Made by a program: the position numbers and the translations under genes. From contig NZ_VAWF01000003.1 in assembly GCF_005869845.1 (NCBI RefSeq), positions 248,001 through 312,000 of the forward strand: 64,000 nucleotides of DNA. Direction: 5' to 3'. Source of the stretch: Fodinibius saliphilus (GTDB lineage Bacteria > Bacteroidota > Rhodothermia > Balneolales > Balneolaceae). Position 1 is the stretch's first letter. Each line of letters starts with the position of its first letter. Under the pieces are notes generated by a model. That model had not been told where the DNA came from, made no database searches, and saw only the letters and a program-made list of their open reading frames with translations. Of this stretch, positions 36,047 through 44,836 are shown piece by piece.

Positions 36047-36366
36047 GATAGTGTTTGTGATAAAGTCGTAAACATCTTGTTATACTTTTGTGAAAACTTT
36101 AAAGCAGAGGGTACTTAGCTATTGGTAGTGTTTCATTATAACCAAGCAGATAAGTACTATGAAACGATTTAAATACCACTCCCAATAGGTATTGTAATGA
36201 TTATTTTGACAATAGGTTTACACTCTTGTCAGGGTGGGGCATTAAGAGTAATGCATCCCGTACCCATTTCAAAGTTACGATAGAAAAAATGTGTAAGAAT
36301 TATTCATTTTTAAAGGCACTGCCTGTTTTTGCAAGCAGTGCCTTTATCTTAGATAGGATCTAACAG
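36047..36366. other. 320-bp intergenic region with a broken small-lipoprotein-like frame
   Basis: From 36159 an ATG opens MKRF, and after a one-base shift the reading continues as IPLPIGIVMIILTIGLHSCQ ending PISKLR at 36283, which reads like a short lipoprotein (LHSC lipobox). A start inside the second frame (36197) would give 28 codons. Either a frameshifted remnant or chance. The terminator at 36312-36345 closes the region. Confidence 0.3.
36312..36345. terminator. Hairpin terminator between convergent genes
   Basis: AAAGGCACTGC and GCAGTGCCTTT form an 11-bp perfect stem with a 12-base loop, followed on either strand only by short T/A runs. It lies 21 bases beyond the stop of the S41 protease gene on the minus strand. 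Confidence 0.65.
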
Positions 36367-39300
36367 TTACTTTGCATCTTCAATTTGTTGCAACAGTTCA
36401 TCTACGGCACGTTTTAATTGGGCATCTTCTTTGGTTCGGTAGTCTGGAGCATTATCCAGTTCAATATCAGGTACGGCTGGACCCAGTTCCATATTTTTAT
36501 TATTGGCTTTTACATACCAACCGCGGAAGGGTATTCGTACATAGGAACCGCCCATCAGGCCGGCGCCGCCGGTAGAAATTACTGCTCCAAATGTAGCTTC
36601 TCCTACCAAGGTTCCCAAGTCTAGGTTTTTAAAGGCATGGGAGAAAATCTCTGCATTAGAGTAGCTGTTCTGGTTCGACAGGGTGATAGCATGCTCGGTC
36701 CAGCTGGAAAGTGGCAGACGTTCTCCGAACGGATAGTGATCACGAAACTTAGTTTTATTTTTCTCAAGATTTGAAGTTGCACCACGTGGGATTGTATAAG
36801 CATGTTGTTCGTACTGCAGAACGGTAAGCAGATAGTCTGTTGTCCAGCCGCCGCCGTTATACCGAACATCAATGACGATGCCTTTTTTATCTTCACCGGC
36901 AGCTACGAGTTCGCGTTCAAAGCGTTCGAAGCTGGGCCAGTTCATGCCTTCAACATGAATATATCCCAGTTGGCCGTCCGAATACTTTTCGGTAAGTGCT
37001 TTTCGCTTCTCAACCCACTGTTCATAGAGCTCATTACTAAGACTACCGGTAGGTTCAATAACGATTTCTCGTTGTTCTCCTTCACTATTTATAACCTGCA
37101 ACAGGGTGGGGGTATCCACTTTATCGGCCAGCAGGCTATAGAAGTTATTTGCTTCAGCAACGGATTCTCCATCCACACTGGTGATTATATCTCCAGTATG
37201 CAACTTACTCATTTCACGGTCGGCAGGAGAGTTGGGCACTATACGGTCAACGCGTGTGCCATTGGCTACATCAGAAACTTCTACGCCCAAAAGGCCGGTT
37301 CTAATATCTTGGGTTTCAGCTCGTTCGCTACCGTAAAAGCCCATATGGCTAGCGTTGAGTTCGCCAAGCATCATGTTCATAACATCCTCAAAATCGCGGT
37401 CAGAGGATACCTGTTGGGTCCATGGCTTATAATGATCATGGATTTTCCCCCAGTTTTGACCATGGAAGTCAGGATCATAAAAGTTTACATTTAGGTTTCT
37501 CCATGCCTCTTCAAAAATCTGATCGCGTTGTTTTTTGTGATTAACTTTCATCTTAGCCGTGTGAGGCAGGTTTTCGAGCTTATCTTTTTTAAGGTCATAG
37601 CGCCCCATGAATCCGCCGGATTTCATAAAGTAAAGCGCATTCTTTTCGTCATGTAACCTTAATCTATAAGGACTTTGTCCACCTTCCGTTAGTGCCTTTG
37701 TTTCGCTGGCATCCCATTTCGTTTTATATAGGTCACGATCTGTGTCATTACCAACGAAATAAAACGTTTGACCGTCTTTGGAAATAGCGACACCGGATTC
37801 ATCGCCTGGCATAGAGGTAACTTGCTTTAGTCGTTTATACAGGCCATCAAAATCAATATTAACCGTTACATTTTTAGCTTCTTCTTCGGTAACCTCTATA
37901 GGTTTTTGGCTTTTTTCCCAATCAAGTTCCGTGCGTTGCCAGTCTCGTTTATTAAGCCATGCAAACCAGACATCGTCATCTCCATTATTTCTATTAGAAA
38001 GGAATGCGAGCTTACTACCGTCGGGACTCCAAACCGGGTAGCCGTCGGGTCGAGGGTGCTTACTGACATTTACCGGTTCTCTGGAATTGTCTACAGGATG
38101 AATATATACTTCGTGGTTGAAATCAAGATTAGGTCGGGAATAAGCGAGCCATTTATTATCCGGGCTCCAGGCTATGCTACTGGCTTCAGCCCAGCCGGTA
38201 TCAAGAAGCGTTGTTTCTTCGCCCAGATCGGATCGTCCTGATACTTCTGAGACAATTAGCTGTCCGCGCCCACGGTTAAATGCTACTTTTTTCCCATCCG
38301 GCGATACTACAGGGTTTCTTTCTGAAGTCTCGGTAGCAGTCAATCTGTTAACAGAAAACTGAAGGCTTTCAAAAAGGTCATTCTTGTCTTTTTGTGCAGG
38401 CATGAGAGAGTAAAGATCATACTGTCCGTTGCGGTCACTGGAAAAGATTAGGGTAGAATCATTAAGGAAGGCAACATCGCGATCCCGAAATGGGTGATTC
38501 GTAACTTTAATAGACCGTTTTTTAGTAGGATCGTTATGCTTTACAAAGATCTCTCCTTCAATAACAAAGGCTAGCCAATCACCACTGGGAGATACTGCAA
38601 ACTCTTCGGCATCAGCAGAGTAAGATTTTCGCTCTATATTATAAAACCGCTGATCTTGGGATACATCTAGAGGTAAAGGAGCCGCTGTGCCGTTGATAAG
38701 CGTATAGAGCCCCGTTTTTCGTTCAAAAACGACCTTGCCATCATTGCTGACATCAAAATAGCGTACCCCATCACCTTCAAAATCGGTAAGCTGTTGGGGG
38801 CTACTCCCAAAGGTGCCATTAGAGGTAAACTTTGTGCGGTAGATATTATGGGTACCGCTGCGTTCACTAATAAAATAGAGCGTGTTGTTATCGGCAAAGG
38901 TGGGGTACATGTCGTTGCCTTTAAAGTCTGTTAACTGCTGATAGGAATCGGTTTTAGTGTCATATACCCATAAATCTTTATTGGCAGGCCCACGGTAGCG
39001 TTTGCGGTATTCCTTATTATACCCTCGAATAAAAACAAGATAGCGCCCGTCGGGGGACATCGTCGCCATCATTCCGAAGGCATCAAAGAAACGTTCGGGT
39101 GTTCCGCCTTCAGCAGAAACGGTATGGATTTCAGCTTCCCACTCTACTTGATTAAATACTCGGTTCGAAGTGAAGATAAGACTGTTGCCAGGTGTCCAGC
39201 CGGTAAGTTCATCGGCAGTTGAATGATAAGTGAGTCTTTTAAGGGCATTGCCATTGTCATCCATCACAAAAATATCATCGTTGCCATGGCGGTCACTTGT

Positions 39301-39546
39301 AAATGCAATTTGGGTACCGTCATAATTCCACTGCGGACGTGCTTCATATGCTTCGTGGAGCGTAAGTCGCCATGCCCGGCCCCCTTCGACAGGAACAGTC
39401 CAAATATCACCTTGGTACGAGAAAGCAATAGTAGAGCCATCAGGGCTTATGGTCGGGAATCGAGCAAAGGGCTCATCGTTTTGTGCATGTAGATGTATAG
39501 AACAAAAAAATGTTAAAAGCAGGAACAGTATAGACAGTTTTTTCAT
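36367..39546 (-). CDS. Tricorn-like S41 family serine protease
   Basis: 1059 residues from the ATG at 39546 (MKKLSILFLLLTFFCSIHLHAQ signal peptide); the frame runs 24 codons further upstream without signal character. N-terminal TolB/PD40-type propeller blades (FARFPTISPDGSTIAFSYQG, YEARPQWNYDGTQIAFTSDR, NPVVSPDGKKVAFNRG and others, about 25-660), a C1-like helical part, a PDZ domain (about 760-840, GLLGVEVSDVANG...ADREMSKLHTGDII) and an S41 peptidase core (about 850-1050). The catalytic Ser is in NQNSYSNAEIF (Ser963). Tricorn-like proteases trim oligopeptides; this one is exported, so probably periplasmic. Confidence 0.93.
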   Translation of the reverse strand: MKKLSILFLLLTFFCSIHLHAQNDEPFARFPTISPDGSTIAFSYQGDIWTVPVEGGRAWRLTLHEAYEARPQWNYDGTQIAFTSDRHGNDDIFVMDDNGNALKRLTYHSTADELTGWTPGNSLIFTSNRVFNQVEWEAEIHTVSAEGGTPERFFDAFGMMATMSPDGRYLVFIRGYNKEYRKRYRGPANKDLWVYDTKTDSYQQLTDFKGNDMYPTFADNNTLYFISERSGTHNIYRTKFTSNGTFGSSPQQLTDFEGDGVRYFDVSNDGKVVFERKTGLYTLINGTAAPLPLDVSQDQRFYNIERKSYSADAEEFAVSPSGDWLAFVIEGEIFVKHNDPTKKRSIKVTNHPFRDRDVAFLNDSTLIFSSDRNGQYDLYSLMPAQKDKNDLFESLQFSVNRLTATETSERNPVVSPDGKKVAFNRGRGQLIVSEVSGRSDLGEETTLLDTGWAEASSIAWSPDNKWLAYSRPNLDFNHEVYIHPVDNSREPVNVSKHPRPDGYPVWSPDGSKLAFLSNRNNGDDDVWFAWLNKRDWQRTELDWEKSQKPIEVTEEEAKNVTVNIDFDGLYKRLKQVTSMPGDESGVAISKDGQTFYFVGNDTDRDLYKTKWDASETKALTEGGQSPYRLRLHDEKNALYFMKSGGFMGRYDLKKDKLENLPHTAKMKVNHKKQRDQIFEEAWRNLNVNFYDPDFHGQNWGKIHDHYKPWTQQVSSDRDFEDVMNMMLGELNASHMGFYGSERAETQDIRTGLLGVEVSDVANGTRVDRIVPNSPADREMSKLHTGDIITSVDGESVAEANNFYSLLADKVDTPTLLQVINSEGEQREIVIEPTGSLSNELYEQWVEKRKALTEKYSDGQLGYIHVEGMNWPSFERFERELVAAGEDKKGIVIDVRYNGGGWTTDYLLTVLQYEQHAYTIPRGATSNLEKNKTKFRDHYPFGERLPLSSWTEHAITLSNQNSYSNAEIFSHAFKNLDLGTLVGEATFGAVISTGGAGLMGGSYVRIPFRGWYVKANNKNMELGPAVPDIELDNAPDYRTKEDAQLKRAVDELLQQIEDAK

Positions 39547-39787
39547 AAGAGATTTGATTGGTTTATATGCTAAGACCGAACAGCTCAGTTTGATTGATGA
39601 ACATTTCTTTTGGTCCATTTTCTAGTATGTAAGAGATTTATCAAATAAGCAAGCTTATCCTTTATGAAAGGATTGTGGAAATAATTTCAAAAAATAGCAG
39701 AAAAATTAAATCTGCTTTCGAAGTTATTACGTGTATTAGGATAGAGAGTCGAAAACTTTCACTAATCACAAGTAAAACATACACATT

Positions 39788-41308
39788 ATGTTATCTATAA
39801 AGAAGTTACTCATTTATACCATACTGTTGACGTTGCCGATAATATCATGCAGCGACAATGGGACGGGCAATGATTCTAATATGGAAGATCCTGCTACCTT
39901 ATCGGTAGAGAATCAAGGGACTTCTAATGGGAATATGGTTAATATTCCTGAAGTAAAAGTACCAGAAAGTGGTTGGGTTGTTATTCACCGATCCAATTCA
40001 AATGGTGATGGCCCAACGGTACCTGATATTATTGGAAAAGCGATGTTGGAATCCGGAACCAATAGCAATATCGCAATTCAGCTTGAAGAAAGTGTTTCTG
40101 ATAGCGAAAAATTATGGGCGATGTTGCACAAAGACACCGGTACAAAAGGAGAGTATGAGTTTACCGGCGGCGATTCTCCTGACCAGCCTATTACCGTTAA
40201 TGAGAATGTGCTTACAAAGCCTTTTGAAATAGTGCAGACCGATCCTGCTATAGCAGCAGAAGATCAGGTTAATAAATCTAATAGCGGCGGTACTTTTAAT
40301 GTAGAGGTGGATGCTGCTGAAGAAGGTTGGGTTGTTATTCACCGATCCAATTCAAATGGTGATGGCCCAATGGTACCCGACATTATTGGGAAAGCGGCTG
40401 TTGACGCTGGATCGAATGGTACCGTGCAAGTTTCACTTAATGATGAGGAATCGGTAGAGACCGGTGAAAAACTCTGGCCAATGCTTCACTATGATACCGG
40501 CACGGATGGAGAATATGAGTTTGACGGTGAAAGCGGACTCGACCAGCCGGTAATTTTTGACGGTAATATTGTATTGAACAGCTTTACCGTACAAGCGAAC
40601 CAGTCTACATTAACAGCTAACGACCAAACGGTTATGGATAACAGTATCTCTGTAGATGTAGATGCCGATGCCGCCGGTTGGGTTGTGGTACACCGCGACG
40701 CCGGTTCCGGGCCCAATGTACCTCCGATTATTGCCAAGGCAGCTATCGACAAGGGAATGAATACCGATGTTAAAATTTCATTTGGAGATTCTGTTGTAAG
40801 TGATGGCGAACAGTTGTGGCCTATGGTACACTATGATACTGGTACTATGGGGGAGTATGAATTTGACGGTCAAAGTGGATTGGATGAGCCTATGATTGTA
40901 GATGGTAATGTATTAACAACTGAAATTACGGTTTCAGGTTCTACACCTAAGGTGGCTACTAATGACCAGGATGCCGATAATGATATTCTTGTAGCTGAGG
41001 CGGATATGATGGAACGCGGCTTTGTTGTCATTCACCGGAATACTCAGGATAGTAATGGCAATGACGCTCCTGATGTATCAGGTATTATTGGAAAAGCCGA
41101 TATCTATACCGGTACAAATGGTGATGTCATGATAGATCTAAATGACGCCGAAAGTGTTGCATCCGGCGAAAAACTCTGGGCAATGTTACATATCGACAGT
41201 AACAGTAACGGCACTTACGATTTCGATGCGAATGATAGTAATCCGGATGATCCGCCGGTATCTGATTCAAATGGTGACATCGTCATGGTTCAGTTTACGG
41301 TACAGTAA
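39788..41308 (+). CDS. Lipoprotein with four tandem DUF7282-type repeats
   Basis: 506 residues with a lipoprotein signal (LLTLPIISC, Cys21). The rest is four copies of a domain of about 110 residues (about 37-149, 155-269, 273-383, 388-506), each with GWVVIHR, VP.IIGKA, G-T-N-x-x-V, SGEKLW.MLH, DTGT.GEYEFD and a D-P or D-Q-P turn. The pattern matches DUF7282, a domain best known from secreted proteins of halophilic archaea. Very acidic, cell-surface. Likely an adhesion or structural protein; no enzyme motif. Confidence 0.8.
   Translation: MLSIKKLLIYTILLTLPIISCSDNGTGNDSNMEDPATLSVENQGTSNGNMVNIPEVKVPESGWVVIHRSNSNGDGPTVPDIIGKAMLESGTNSNIAIQLEESVSDSEKLWAMLHKDTGTKGEYEFTGGDSPDQPITVNENVLTKPFEIVQTDPAIAAEDQVNKSNSGGTFNVEVDAAEEGWVVIHRSNSNGDGPMVPDIIGKAAVDAGSNGTVQVSLNDEESVETGEKLWPMLHYDTGTDGEYEFDGESGLDQPVIFDGNIVLNSFTVQANQSTLTANDQTVMDNSISVDVDADAAGWVVVHRDAGSGPNVPPIIAKAAIDKGMNTDVKISFGDSVVSDGEQLWPMVHYDTGTMGEYEFDGQSGLDEPMIVDGNVLTTEITVSGSTPKVATNDQDADNDILVAEADMMERGFVVIHRNTQDSNGNDAPDVSGIIGKADIYTGTNGDVMIDLNDAESVASGEKLWAMLHIDSNSNGTYDFDANDSNPDDPPVSDSNGDIVMVQFTVQ
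39971..40370 (+). repeat. 46-bp perfect direct repeat inside the DUF7282 gene
   Basis: Bases 39971-40016 and 40325-40370 are identical, coding for the GWVVIHRSNSNGDGP segment of repeats 1 and 2 (354 bases apart). Other parts of the two domains differ, which points to recent gene conversion or recombination between repeats. Confidence 0.85.
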
Positions 41309-41340
41309 ACATAGCAGGTAAACCCCATCACTGCTGGTTT

Positions 41341-41371
41341 AAGACCCTTCGTTCACGGAGGGTCTTTTTTT
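41341..41371. terminator. Terminator after the DUF7282 gene
   Basis: AAGACCCT pairs with AGGGTCTT around a short loop and is followed by T7. It overlaps the last codon of the convergent kinase gene. Confidence 0.85.
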
Positions 41372-43553
41372 ATTCTTTTGCTTCGGGAAGCCAGTTTCTA
41401 GCTGGTCCATTCCCATTTTGTTTAGCGAAAATAAGTTCAAATTTTTGATACGAAGAACTCTCATTAGGCCAAAGCATTTGTCCGTCTAACTGTTTAACCA
41501 GCGGACTGATAAGGAGGTTGTGCAAGGAGTCATTGTTTTGTATTTGTTCGGCATCTGAGACAATGTTGTATCCGTCTAAGATGAGGTGTACTTTTTTGCC
41601 ATATTCCCTTAGGCGAATATTAATATCTGTGGATTCATCTTTATCACTGTCGAACTCACAAATTAAAGACAATAGTTCATTCAATAATAATCCACAAGGG
41701 ATCGATTGATCAATATTCATACGGACTGCTCCGATGTCCGCTTTAAGGTTGATGGCTTCGGCGTCATGTTTCTTCTGAATATTATGTTCAGAAATAAATT
41801 CATCCACAAAGCTTTTGAAAGGTATACTATTAAGCTTCCCATTTTTATAAAGTACTTCGTGGATGGAAGAGATGGTTAGGATACGATTTTTAATATCTTG
41901 CAGTTGCTTATCGAACTCAGGATTACTAGAATCGTAGGTTTGTAGTTCCAGCAGGCTATTAATAAGCGCCAAATTGTTTTTAACACGGTGATGAAGCTCG
42001 GCTAACAGAACCTCTTTTTCTCTTAATGCTATTTTAATTTTGTTTTGATAGTCTTGTTGATGTGAGATATCAACATAAATGCCGTAAATGCCTATTATTT
42101 CTCCTTTGTGACTTACGGGAACACTACCAATTATTACCGGTACTTCCCGACCATCTTTGGTCATACGTGTGCTTTTAATCTGTAAGGCTTTTCCATTGAA
42201 AGTGGCTTCCGAGATAGCTTTCGCCTCTTTATCTTTTTGGTCAGGAACAATTGAGTTATTGACAGATTGTCCTTTAATTTCGTCTTCCCGATAATGGAAA
42301 AGTTGTTCAAAGCTTTTGTTTACGCTTTCTACTTCACCGTCGGCATTTACAATGACAATGCCGTTGGGAGAGTTGTCAAAAAGCTGCTGAAGCATTAATT
42401 GGGTGCGCTTGTTTTCACGCCTGATACGTTTTTCTTCCGTCATATCTAGAGCGGCACCGACAATATATTTTTTCCCATCTTCTATGAACCGTTTAGCGCT
42501 AATATAATAATTGCGAAGTTCTCCGCTTTTACTGTGAGCGCGTGTTTCCAGAACCAACTCTTCTCCTTCCAGGCAACGGTTAATTTCCTTTTCTACTTGC
42601 AGGTGTTCTTCTTCCAGCACCAAATCCATGACGTTTTTGCCTTTCAATTCATCGGCGCTATAACCAAACTTCGTAATCATGTTTTGATTCCACCGCACAA
42701 AATTTCCTTCGTCATCAAATACAAAAAAGGCTCCGGGAATACTATCAAGAATAGATTCTGTAAAGTTCTTATTTTTAATGAGGTCTTTCTCAGCCTTTTG
42801 GCGTTGACTAATATCTCTAAAACTGACGATAGCCCTTACTTTTCCAAGTGGCGTGCGATAGGCTTGTGAGGAAGCTTCGACCGGAATATTATGACCCTCT
42901 TTATGGATAAAAGTAGTCTCAACCTGATATTTACCTGACTCTTTTCGTTCTTTCAACGCTTGCTGATATTTTGGATCTGTAACATCAACAATATCTTTCT
43001 TTCTACAGCTAATTAGATCGTCTTGATTACGCCCTAAAATGTCACAAGCTGCCGGATTTGCATCAATAACCTGGCCTTTAGAGTTGGTAATTAAGATACC
43101 GTCTAAACTTTGTTCAAATTGTATATGATATCTACTTTGGTGATTTTCTTGTTGTTGCTTTTTTTGTACCGATGCACTTACATCTTCATTAATGATGATG
43201 TATTGTTGTTCTCCCTGGTAAGGTTGGATAGTTTGTTTAAACCAGAACGAATTATCTTGTGTTTGATCCGGGAAAGAAAAAGAGAATGAATCTTTTTTAC
43301 CATTAATCACTTTCTTTATTCCCAGTAAGAGTTTAAGAGCATAGTCATTTCCAAACTCTATTGCCTGTTGGAGACTGCCAAAGTAATTGTCCCCTTCTGA
43401 AGTGCGTTTTATGTAGCTGGTATCATCACCAAATGTGGTCCATGCTTTATTCGTCTTTAGCACTGTACCGTTTGAATCTATGATAGCGATTTGTGTTACA
43501 AGGCTATCCAATAATGATGCATCTAGTTGAATATTTAAAAAGTCACTGCTCAT
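41370..43553 (-). CDS. Multi-PAS sensor kinase (HisKA_2 type) with degenerate ATPase
   Basis: 727 residues, no TM, so cytoplasmic. Four PAS-like units (about 15-120, 145-260, 265-380, 385-505), then the HisKA_2 phosphoacceptor LLAELHHRVKNNLALINSLL at about residue 515. The ATP-binding part is recognisable as PCGLLLNELLSLICEF (about 635) but lacks the second Asn of the N-box, and no clear DxGxG box follows (LDGYNIVSDAEQ instead). It may therefore be an inefficient kinase or a pseudokinase. It sits 110 bases after the pseudo-receiver gene in what looks like one signalling cluster. Confidence 0.85.
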   Translation of the reverse strand: MSSDFLNIQLDASLLDSLVTQIAIIDSNGTVLKTNKAWTTFGDDTSYIKRTSEGDNYFGSLQQAIEFGNDYALKLLLGIKKVINGKKDSFSFSFPDQTQDNSFWFKQTIQPYQGEQQYIIINEDVSASVQKKQQQENHQSRYHIQFEQSLDGILITNSKGQVIDANPAACDILGRNQDDLISCRKKDIVDVTDPKYQQALKERKESGKYQVETTFIHKEGHNIPVEASSQAYRTPLGKVRAIVSFRDISQRQKAEKDLIKNKNFTESILDSIPGAFFVFDDEGNFVRWNQNMITKFGYSADELKGKNVMDLVLEEEHLQVEKEINRCLEGEELVLETRAHSKSGELRNYYISAKRFIEDGKKYIVGAALDMTEEKRIRRENKRTQLMLQQLFDNSPNGIVIVNADGEVESVNKSFEQLFHYREDEIKGQSVNNSIVPDQKDKEAKAISEATFNGKALQIKSTRMTKDGREVPVIIGSVPVSHKGEIIGIYGIYVDISHQQDYQNKIKIALREKEVLLAELHHRVKNNLALINSLLELQTYDSSNPEFDKQLQDIKNRILTISSIHEVLYKNGKLNSIPFKSFVDEFISEHNIQKKHDAEAINLKADIGAVRMNIDQSIPCGLLLNELLSLICEFDSDKDESTDINIRLREYGKKVHLILDGYNIVSDAEQIQNNDSLHNLLISPLVKQLDGQMLWPNESSSYQKFELIFAKQNGNGPARNWLPEAKE

Positions 43554-43664
43554 CTTGTTGGGGACTGAATTGGTGAACGTGGAAAGATATATTCACGAAT
43601 TTGGAATTAAGATGTAACAGCTGAAAAGCCTAAATTTTTTATACTTCAAATCACCTATAGATGA

Positions 43665-44063
43665 TTAGGTAGAATTTGTATAAATGTATTGTTTTCCTTC
43701 GACTACTTTTGATACAGCTTCAATAATTACTTCTTCACTGGCACCTACTTGGATATAACCGTTAGCCCCGAGTTCAAGCAACGGTTTTATTAATAGTTTC
43801 TTGCTATAGGAGTTGAGTGCTAAAAGAGGAGTATCAGGGAATTTGGATAATATATTGCGGACCGTTTCCCGGGGAGAATCAGAAAAGCCATTCAAATTAA
43901 CCAGTATAATGTCGTAGGAGGTGTTTCCCGGTTGGGGAATAGTAAGTGCAGAGACATCATTCTCGGATATATGGCTCTCAGTATGCCAGTCCTCAATAGG
44001 TTCTAGCATCTCTAAAATGGTATGAGTAATAGAGCCCTCGGGGCCCAATAGCAAGATGTTCAT
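43665..44063 (-). CDS. Stand-alone pseudo-receiver domain protein
   Basis: 132 residues with the receiver fold pattern (MNILLLGPEGS..., YDIILVNLNG, TPLLALNSYS, LGANGYIQVGASEEVIIEAV). All four phosphorylation positions are changed: the acidic pair is G7-P8 (Glu9 only), the phospho-Asp is Asn56, the Thr/Ser switch is Asn84 and the Lys is Gln105. It therefore cannot be a conventional phosphorylated regulator. No output domain. Placed between the NarL-type regulator and the degenerate kinase, it may act by protein contact. Confidence 0.8.
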   Translation of the reverse strand: MNILLLGPEGSITHTILEMLEPIEDWHTESHISENDVSALTIPQPGNTSYDIILVNLNGFSDSPRETVRNILSKFPDTPLLALNSYSKKLLIKPLLELGANGYIQVGASEEVIIEAVSKVVEGKQYIYTNST

Positions 44064-44182
44064 AAATAATTATCCGTTGTAGCTTGTACCCAATCTACTA
44101 TTTTTAGGGGGGCAGGGGTATAACGAAAAAAGCCTAAATTAAGAGTAGGTGTTTTCACCTACGACCATTGTAAGAGGGGACG

Positions 44183-44836
44183 TTATTCCAGCTCTACAAG
44201 ATTATGTTTGATTGCATAGGTTACTAAGCCAGCTGTATTTTTAGCACCTGTTTTTTGAAGAAGATTACGGCGATGGGCATCGACTGTGCGAATACTGATA
44301 TGGAATTTGTCTGCAATTTGCTGATTGGTATACTCTTTGACAATCAGATCGAGTACTTCTTGTTCTCGTTCAGTAATATTAGCAGGGTCCTGGTTTTCTT
44401 TTTTGCTACTGCTCTTTACCAGGTCCATCATAACCCGTTGGGTGGCGTCTTCACTAAAATAATGGCGACCGTCCAGAATAGTAGTAATAGCTTCAACCAA
44501 TTCGTTTTTGTCAGAACTTTTTAAAATATACCCTGAGGCTCCGGCCTCAATCATGTTACGGATATGTTCATCCTCATCCATCATGGTAAGAGCCAGAATT
44601 TTAATATCGGGATACTGTTCTTTTATTTCATTAGTAGCTTCTATCCCATTTAACTTCGGCATGTTGATGTCCATGATAATAAACTGAATATCATAGTCTT
44701 TACATGCTTCAATGGCTTCTTTACCATTTTCAGCTTCGGCAATAATTTGAAATCCTATTTCATCTTCCAGAAGTAATCGGATTCCATCACGGACAATATC
44801 GTGATCATCAACAAGAAGAATGTTAATACTAGCCAT
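44183..44836 (-). CDS. NarL/FixJ-type response regulator
   Basis: 217 residues. Receiver domain 1-125 with the acidic pair (LLVDDHDIVRDG, D10-D11), phospho-Asp in IIMDINMPKLNG and Lys in GYILKSSDK; LuxR-type helix-turn-helix 148-212 (NITEREQEVLDLIVKEYTNQ, QIADKFHISIRTVDAHRRNL). Immediately follows the kinase gene (stop and start are adjacent), so the pair is a bona fide two-component system. Confidence 0.95.
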   Translation of the reverse strand: MASINILLVDDHDIVRDGIRLLLEDEIGFQIIAEAENGKEAIEACKDYDIQFIIMDINMPKLNGIEATNEIKEQYPDIKILALTMMDEDEHIRNMIEAGASGYILKSSDKNELVEAITTILDGRHYFSEDATQRVMMDLVKSSSKKENQDPANITEREQEVLDLIVKEYTNQQIADKFHISIRTVDAHRRNLLQKTGAKNTAGLVTYAIKHNLVELE

